Below, piece after piece: positions 1-5,250 of a stretch of DNA of 5,250 bases (positions are counted from its first letter, which is position 1; every line of letters begins with the position of its first letter). Origin of the DNA: Streptosporangiaceae bacterium. Lineage in GTDB: Bacteria; Actinomycetota; Actinomycetes; Streptosporangiales; Streptosporangiaceae. The notes beneath the pieces are model-generated. The model did no database searches and had not been told where the DNA came from. It saw only the letters and a program-made list of their open reading frames with translations. The position numbers and the translations under genes were made by a program. The stretch is taken from the NCBI GenBank assembly GCA_030040475.1, contig JASHTQ010000074.1:1-5250 (forward strand), read 5' to 3'.

Positions 1-32
1 GCGAGATCAAGCCCCGCTGACTGCGAAGAACG

Positions 33-404
33 TCAGAACCCGATCGCCTCGCGCAGCAGCAGGACGGTGCCGCGCCCTGGGTGGTGCTCCGCGTTGAGGA
101 TGAGCAGCCGGTTGACGGCGCTCGGCCACCCGTAGGCCGCCTGGGTGCGGGCGCTTTCCAGCGGCAGCGAGTGCTCGTCGACGCGGCGCAGCGCGGCGGG
201 AAGGTCGGGCACCACCTTCTGCGCCCCGACGATCCAGATCGCGCGGGCGGCGCCGCCGGCGTAGCCGGGCAGCTGGCTCCCGCTGCCCGAGGCGATCACC
301 AGGGAGCCGGTCTCGGTGACCGCCGCGACGCTGCCCACGATGACGTCGGGGCTGGCGAGCAGCCACCGGAAGTCGTCGGCGCCGGTCACCCGGTCGATGG
401 CCAT
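33..404 (-). pseudogene. N-terminally truncated LUD-domain (LutC/DUF162-like) protein
   Basis: The 123-residue product reads like the C-terminal half of actinobacterial LUD-domain proteins, the family of LutC and YkgG linked to lactate utilisation. Recognisable family blocks are the DVIVGSVAAVTETGSLVIASGSG stretch (about residues 20-42, split here as DVIVGSVAAV then TETGSLVIASGSG), a QLPGYAGGAARAIWIVGAQK block, VPDLPAALRRVDEHSLPLE, and a closing VLLLREAIGF. Family members are usually about 200 residues, so roughly 80 N-terminal residues are missing. Upstream the frame is open only to 431, where a TAG lies at 432-434, and homology seems to begin at AVKPLAMAIDR. No Shine-Dalgarno sequence precedes the ATG at 404, and only 125 nt separate it from the GNAT stop, too little for the lost half. 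I infer a gene remnant, not an active gene. A short functional protein cannot be excluded. Confidence 0.75.
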
Positions 405-488
405 GGCGAGCGGCTTGACGGCCCGGCACCGCTATCCCTTCGCCGAGGTGGCCGGGATCGTCGGCCGTACCCCCGGTGCGTGCGCAAC

Positions 489-503
489 CCGGAGAAGCTC
501 CGG
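489..503 (-). terminator. possible weak hairpin after the GNAT gene
   Basis: A perfect 6-bp stem with a 3-nt loop (CCGGAG-aag-CTCCGG on the plus strand) lies 26 nt beyond the stop of the acetyltransferase gene. There is no T-rich run after it in the minus direction, so it is at best a weak or factor-assisted terminator. A chance palindrome in GC-rich DNA is equally likely. Confidence 0.25.
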
Positions 504-529
504 TGCTGGAAGACCGGGTGACGTGCGGC

Positions 530-1141
530 TCAGCCGGCCGCGCGCCACATGGCGGTCAGCGGGGGCGCATCCCGCGGCGGGTTCAGCACCCCGGTTACCT
601 CGAACCCGAAGTGCTCGTACAGCGGCACGTTTTCCGGCTTGGACGACTCGAGGTAGGCGGGCAGGCCCGCCTCGTCGGATCGCGCCAGCCGGGACCGCAG
701 CAGGACGCTGGCCACGCCCTTGCCCTGGTGCACGGGATCAACCCCGATCGCGTACAGGTACCAGTGCTGCTCGCGCGGGTGGTGCCCGGCCATGTCGGCG
801 ACCAGTTCGCTCGCCGGCCCCAGCCTGCCGCCCAGCGCGCGGATATAGCCGGGCAGGGACCGTATCTGCTCGCGGTCGGTCGGCCGCCAGTGCCCTGGCG
901 GCAGCCAGATCGCCCCGCCGACGACCGCGGTGCCGTCTACCGCGACGTCGACGCCGCCGTACTTCAGCGCGTGCGACCGCAGGATCGTCTTGAACAACCC
1001 CCCGGCACGTCGCTGGCGGCTGCGCTCGTCCGGCAGCATCCAGACAAACGGAGGGTCGTCGTAGAAGGCCCGGCCGAGCACCTGCGCCAGCTCCCTGACG
1101 TCTGCCGATACGGCAGGCCGTGCCGTTATCGAGTCGCTCAC
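530..1141 (-). CDS. GNAT-family N-acetyltransferase
   Basis: This 203-residue protein should transfer an acetyl group from acetyl-CoA to an amine whose identity cannot be read from the sequence. It is probably cytoplasmic. The GNAT core is clear: an N-terminal ITARPAVSADVRELAQVLGRAF segment (residues 5-26), a central AVVGGAIWLPPG strand (72-83), motif A LYAIGVDPVHQGKGVASVLL (129-148) with the acetyl-CoA pyrophosphate loop Q139-G-K-G-V-A144, and motif B YLESSKPENVPLYEHFGFEVTG (163-184). The frame stays open to 1354, but the added 71 residues are Arg/Pro-rich shadow sequence. The GTG at 1141 is preferred because family similarity begins just after it and because it overlaps the stop of the preceding ORF by 4 bp (GTGA). 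That overlap implies translational coupling. No strong Shine-Dalgarno precedes the GTG, which fits a coupled start. The HWYLYAIGVDP and ENVPLYEHFGF style is common in actinobacterial GNATs of unknown substrate. Confidence 0.9.
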   Translation of the reverse strand: MSDSITARPAVSADVRELAQVLGRAFYDDPPFVWMLPDERSRQRRAGGLFKTILRSHALKYGGVDVAVDGTAVVGGAIWLPPGHWRPTDREQIRSLPGYIRALGGRLGPASELVADMAGHHPREQHWYLYAIGVDPVHQGKGVASVLLRSRLARSDEAGLPAYLESSKPENVPLYEHFGFEVTGVLNPPRDAPPLTAMWRAAG

Positions 1142-1317
1142 GACGCGCCTGCGAACCGGTGCGTGGTGGCGCCGAACGGGTCGCCCTTGGCGTGGGCGAA
1201 TTTGGGGATCCAGGACAGCTCCGCCGCCTCCAGCGCCCGGCGGGTCTCCTGCCACCCGATGGCCGTGGCGGCCGGGTCGCCGTAGCGCTGGTCGAGGGCG
1301 GTCACCGGTGCGTTCAT
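1138..1317 (-). pseudogene. internally deleted pyridoxamine 5'-phosphate oxidase-like gene (59 codons)
   Basis: Seen: an ATG at 1317 opens a 59-codon frame ending in TGA at 1138-1140. Residues 1-38 (LDQRYGDPAATAIGWQETRR, then ALEAAELSWI) look like the N-terminus of actinobacterial PPOX-type flavin/F420 oxidoreductases. Residues 39-55 (KFAHAKGDPFGATTHRF) look like the extreme C-terminus of the same family. Family members are roughly 140-170 residues, so some 100 central residues, holding most of the FMN/F420-binding barrel, are absent. The two ends are joined in frame. Inferred: a single in-frame deletion, so the product cannot be an active oxidase. The gene still has a good Shine-Dalgarno (AGGAG, 1323-1327) and its stop overlaps the GNAT start by 4 bp, so it may persist as a translated leader for the GNAT. 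A small functional peptide is less likely. The family call rests on recognition, not on a search. Confidence 0.65.
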
Positions 1318-1322
1318 CCAGG

Positions 1323-1327
1323 CTCCT
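1323..1327 (-). promoter_or_regulatory. Shine-Dalgarno site of the oxidase remnant
   Basis: AGGAG on the minus strand lies 5 nt before the ATG at 1317. It is the only convincing ribosome-binding site for the two-gene minus-strand unit. It indicates that the 59-codon ORF is translated and probably feeds ribosomes to the overlapping GNAT start. Confidence 0.6.
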
Positions 1328-1415
1328 GTTCACGGTCGTCGTGCTCCTCACCAAGGTAGACGCCGCGCCGGCGCGGACTCATCGCCGCCGCACCGCACCG
1401 CGCCGACCGGACCGC

Positions 1416-1463
1416 GCACCACCGTTCGTTCGGAAGAATAGTGAGCAGAACGAGAGGTGGTGC
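1416..1463. repeat. large interrupted inverted repeat in the divergent intergenic region
   Basis: Left arm GCACCACC-gt-TCGTTC (1416-1431) and right arm GAACGA-ga-GGTGGTGC (1448-1463) are symmetrical about 1439.5. Fourteen of 16 positions are complementary, and one of the two mismatches would be a U-G wobble in plus-strand RNA. The 16-nt centre contains TATTCT on the minus strand (1440 to 1435), a plausible -10 for the minus-strand unit, although no good -35 pairs with it. The repeat could be a regulator-binding site between the divergent units or an RNA hairpin. No T-run marks it as a terminator. Confidence 0.6.
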
Positions 1464-1492
1464 ACGTCTTGCACTCACCCGCATGGATGCGG
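1460..1492. repeat. two short palindromes upstream of furA
   Basis: GTGCA-cgtct-TGCAC (1460-1474) is a perfect 5-bp inverted repeat with a 5-nt spacer. It shares its first four bases with the end of the larger repeat. CCGCAT-gg-ATGCGG (1479-1492) is a perfect 6-bp repeat with a 2-nt centre. Both lie 58-90 bp before the furA start, a usual distance for regulator sites. The first contains TGCA half-sites reminiscent of some actinobacterial Fur-family boxes, but its spacing differs from the Nur box I know, so no regulator is assigned. Confidence 0.4.
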
Positions 1493-1499
1493 CGGGGAA

Positions 1500-1531
1500 C
1501 TTGACTGGTTCTATTCACAGAATGGGTCCAG
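1500..1531. promoter_or_regulatory. candidate FurA operator over the furA -35 region
   Basis: An imperfect dyad centred at 1515.5 pairs CTTGAC with GTC..AG and TTCT (1509-1512) with AGAA (1519-1522), about 10 of 16 positions matching. It sits in an AT-richer island of otherwise GC-rich DNA and covers the predicted -35 hexamer, a position at which a bound repressor would block RNA polymerase. Actinobacterial FurA proteins are known to repress their own furA-katG promoter. Assignment of this dyad as the FurA site is inferred from position and symmetry. Confidence 0.4.
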
Positions 1532-1550
1532 ATTGGATAGGGTCGGATCA
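1514..1550 (+). promoter_or_regulatory. predicted furA-katG promoter giving an essentially leaderless mRNA
   Basis: The -35 TTCACA (1514-1519) matches TTGACA at five of six positions. An 18-bp spacer leads to the -10 TAGGGT (1538-1543), which fits the actinobacterial TAnnnT pattern. Normal spacing puts the transcription start at or within a base or two of 1550, the A of the furA ATG. A leaderless or nearly leaderless furA message is, as I recall, what has been described for mycobacterial furA. It also explains the weak Shine-Dalgarno (only ATAGGG) ahead of this ATG. Confidence 0.5.
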
Positions 1551-1984
1551 TGCCTGCCGACCCGGCCGAACTCCTGCGTCAGGGCGGCTATCGCGTCACC
1601 GGCCAGCGCCTGGCCGTGCTGCGGGCGGTCTGCGCCCGTCCGCACGTGACAGCCGACGCCGTCGCGGCGGCCGTCAGGGCCGAGATGGGTGCCATCTCGG
1701 CCCAGGCCGTGTACGACGCGCTCGGCGTGCTCGTCGGCGTCGGCCTGGTCCGGCGGATCCAGCCCGCCGGGTCGCCGGCCCGCTTCGAGGCCCGGGTCAG
1801 CGACAACCACCATCACGTGATCTGCCGTAGCTGCGGCCGAACGGACGACGTCGACTGCGCGGTCGGCTTCGCGCCCTGCCTGACCCCGTCCGACGACCAC
1901 GGCTTCTGCATCGACGAGGCCGAGGTCATCTACTGGGGCCTGTGCCCCGACTGTTCCACCGCCACACATTCCTGGGTACCGTGA
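1550..1984 (+). CDS. furA: Fur-family peroxide/iron-responsive repressor FurA
   Basis: This 144-residue metalloregulator should bind DNA as a dimer and repress its own operon until peroxide oxidises or demetallates it. The N-terminal winged helix is visible as [15 protein letters not shown] (residues 13-27) and the recognition region [23 protein letters not shown] (48-70). The dimerisation/metal domain has the family's His-rich [11 protein letters not shown] (86-96). Two CxxC pairs, C92-C95 and C132-C135, probably hold structural zinc. H32, E80 and the H87-H89 cluster are likely regulatory-metal ligands. [14 protein letters not shown] (122-135) is the C-terminal signature I associate with the FurA/CatR subgroup rather than Zur or Nur. 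The length is normal for Fur proteins. It ends 24 nt before katG in the same direction, the standard actinobacterial furA-katG operon. The ATG at 1550 is supported by domain completeness and by promoter spacing. Confidence 0.93.
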   Translation: MPADPAELLRQGGYRVTGQRLAVLRAVCARPHVTADAVAAAVRAEMGAISAQAVYDALGVLVGVGLVRRIQPAGSPARFEARVSDNHHHVICRSCGRTDDVDCAVGFAPCLTPSDDHGFCIDEAEVIYWGLCPDCSTATHSWVP

Positions 1985-4240
<2,256 letters not shown>

Positions 4241-4277
4241 CGCGGGCGGCCGCACGCCGTTAGCCGCTCGGAGCGGC

Positions 4278-4310
4278 AGGGGGCACCGGGTGAGCCCGGT
4301 GCCCCCTTCT
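4278..4310 (+). terminator. intrinsic-type terminator after katG
   Basis: GGGGGCACCGGG (4279-4290), loop TGAG, and CCCGGTGCCCCC (4295-4306) form a perfect 12-bp stem. A4278-T4307 extends it to 13 bp, and TTCT follows. The U-tract is short, as is usual in high-GC actinobacteria. It begins 37 nt after the katG stop. A smaller palindrome, CCGCTC-g-GAGCGG (4264-4276), lies immediately before it and may form a tandem hairpin. Confidence 0.85.
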
Positions 4311-4652
4311 GTGCCGTAAAGCGGACACAAGTCACGAATCAGATCAATAGTCTGAAATGACTAGACGTAACTGTGTGTGAACAGTCACGGCGGGCTATTT
4401 TAGTGACTAATGCGTCGCGTGCTGTTGCGTTCAGCGACCGGCGGACGGTGAATGGTGCATAGCGAGCGGCCCCGGTGAAGGGAGCCGCCGTCCGTAAGAC
4501 GTGGACCTGACCGGACGCTGCCGCCATGGCATCGGCTGCTCGTTCGGCCCGGCCGACGTGGCCCGAATGAGCGGATCGCTGGCGTGACGAAGGTTCTTCC
4601 CGGCTGCTGTGCATTCCGTGCTCGCACGACTGCCATCGGCTTATCGCAGGCC
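4311..4652 (+). other. gene-free leader between katG terminator and transporter gene
   Basis: No convincing protein-coding gene is visible in these 342 nt on either strand. The open frames are Arg/Ser-rich and match nothing I recognise. The first 100 nt are AT-richer than the rest of the window and carry AGTCACG at 4330-4336 and 4383-4389, an inverted AGTGACT at 4402-4408, and TAGTC-tgaaat-GACTA at 4348-4363. TATTTT (4396-4401) is a possible -10 whose start would fall at about 4408, next to an ATG at 4410. From there a 13-codon frame (MRRVLLRSATGGR, ending 4451) could be a leaderless leader peptide. Beyond it lie two competing stems that share the arm CGTCCG (4489-4494). This is probably the promoter and long 5' leader of the transporter gene, which would be separate from the katG operon. 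Confidence 0.4.
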
Positions 4653-5250
4653 GTGAAAGCTGCCGCGCCGCCACGCGCCACGTTCCGCGATGTGTTCGCG
4701 GTGCGCGAGTTCCGCGCCCTGTGGCTGTCGGTGATCTTGTCCGCGGCGGGCGACCGCCTGGCGCTCGTCGCGCTCGCCGTGCTTGTCTACGAGCGGACCA
4801 GGTCGCCGCTGCTTGCCGCCCTGGCGTACGCGGCCGGGTACCTGCCGTGGGTGATCGGCGGGCTGTTCCTCGCCGACCTCGCCGATCGTCGCCCGCGCCG
4901 CACCGTGATGGTCGCCTGCGACGTGGCCCGCGCCGTCCTCGTCGCGGCGATGACCGTGCCGGGCATGCCGGTTGCCGCCCTGGTCCTGCTGCTGTTCGCC
5001 GCGACGATGTTCGCCTCGCCGTTCGAGTCGGCCCGCTCGTCGATCACCCCGGGCATCCTGCCGGGGGAGCGCTACGCGCTGGGCACCGCGGTGATGCAGA
5101 CCAGCTACCTGACCGCCGAGGTGCTCGGCGCGGCGGCCGGCGGCGCGGTGGTGACCTTCTTCGGCGTCCGGCCGTCGCTGCTCATCGACGCGGTCACGTT
5201 CGTGGCCTCCGGCCTGCTCATCGGGCTGGGCACGCGGGCCAGGCCCGCGG
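4653..5250 (+). CDS. MFS transporter, efflux type (5' part, cut by window end)
   Basis: The first 199 codons of an integral-membrane major facilitator protein are present and the frame runs off the window. A short basic N-terminus (RATFRDVFAVREFRALW, residues 8-24) leads into about six hydrophobic segments, near residues 23-46, 52-74, 85-103, 105-124, 147-169 and 174-193. MFS motif A follows the second segment as ADLADRRPRR (74-83). The VREFRALWLSVILSAAGDRLALVALAVLVYERT opening resembles proton-driven drug or siderophore exporters of the DHA3/MFS_3 type (seen in pieces: VREFRALWLS, AAGDRLALVALAV). The substrate is unknown. GTG at 4653 is chosen because similarity begins soon after it, although its Shine-Dalgarno is poor. 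An in-frame GTG at 4584 would add 23 residues, including a TTA leucine codon at 4641. The frame is open back to 4479. There is no ATG in the early frame. Confidence 0.88.
   Translation, partial: MKAAAPPRATFRDVFAVREFRALWLSVILSAAGDRLALVALAVLVYERTRSPLLAALAYAAGYLPWVIGGLFLADLADRRPRRTVMVACDVARAVLVAAMTVPGMPVAALVLLLFAATMFASPFESARSSITPGILPGERYALGTAVMQTSYLTAEVLGAAAGGAVVTFFGVRPSLLIDAVTFVASGLLIGLGTRARPA

Noticed and set aside
3..20. Possible last codons (EIKPR, stop) of a plus-strand gene entering from the left
   Set aside because: The frame is open and ends in TGA at 18-20, convergent with the LUD remnant, but five codons cannot support a gene call.
1142..1354. N-terminal extension of the GNAT gene to an ATG at 1354
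   Set aside because: The extra 71 residues are low-complexity Arg/Gly/Pro sequence in a frame shadowing the oxidase remnant. Similarity to GNAT proteins begins after the GTG at 1141.
1501..1506. TTGACT as the furA -35 element
   Set aside because: It resembles the -35 consensus, but no TAnnnT hexamer lies 16-19 bp downstream. TTCACA at 1514 pairs better with TAGGGT. TTGACT is instead counted as part of the candidate operator dyad.
4339..4674. Minus-strand frames of 111 and 93 codons in the katG-transporter gap
   Set aside because: They have no recognisable domains, have Arg/Ser/Ala-rich shadow composition, lack good ribosome-binding sites, and overlap the likely promoter and leader of the transporter.

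Overview
The window is very GC-rich, with G/C at most third codon positions and two apparent GTG starts. It holds a furA-katG pair followed by a major facilitator gene, which points to a high-GC actinobacterium (Actinomycetes such as streptosporangial, pseudonocardial or streptomycete relatives). The genus cannot be told from this sequence.

Left part (1-1317), all on the minus strand. A small cluster contains one intact gene between two broken ones. Reading in the direction of transcription, it starts with a 59-codon remnant of a pyridoxamine-5'-phosphate-oxidase-like gene (1138-1317). This keeps the family's N-terminal and C-terminal ends but lacks the middle. Its stop overlaps the GTG start of a GNAT acetyltransferase (530-1141). 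Further downstream is an LUD-domain (LutC/DUF162-like) gene lacking its N-terminal half (33-404).

Divergent intergenic region (1318-1549). This 232-bp stretch is unusually rich in dyad symmetry. It has a large interrupted inverted repeat (1416-1463), two short palindromes (1460-1474 and 1479-1492), and a weaker dyad (1500-1531) lying over the -35 element of a promoter. The promoter spacing predicts a start on, or within a base or two of, the A of the furA ATG, so the message would be essentially leaderless.

Centre (1550-4240), plus strand. A Fur-family metalloregulator of the FurA/CatR type is followed after 24 nt by a full-length catalase-peroxidase, KatG. In this well-known actinobacterial arrangement FurA represses its own operon and peroxide relieves the repression. 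KatG then removes H2O2. A strong 13-bp hairpin ends the unit at 4278-4310.

Right part (4311-5250). A 342-nt gene-free leader begins with an AT-richer block carrying repeated AGTCAC/GTGACT elements and a possible -10. It continues with a possible 13-codon leaderless micro-ORF and mutually exclusive stem-loops. It leads into the first 199 codons of an MFS drug-efflux-type transporter that runs off the window.

Nothing here is clearly a new system. The items most worth a second look are the internally deleted but still translationally coupled oxidase remnant, the dyad cluster between the divergent genes, and the possible attenuator-like leader before the transporter.
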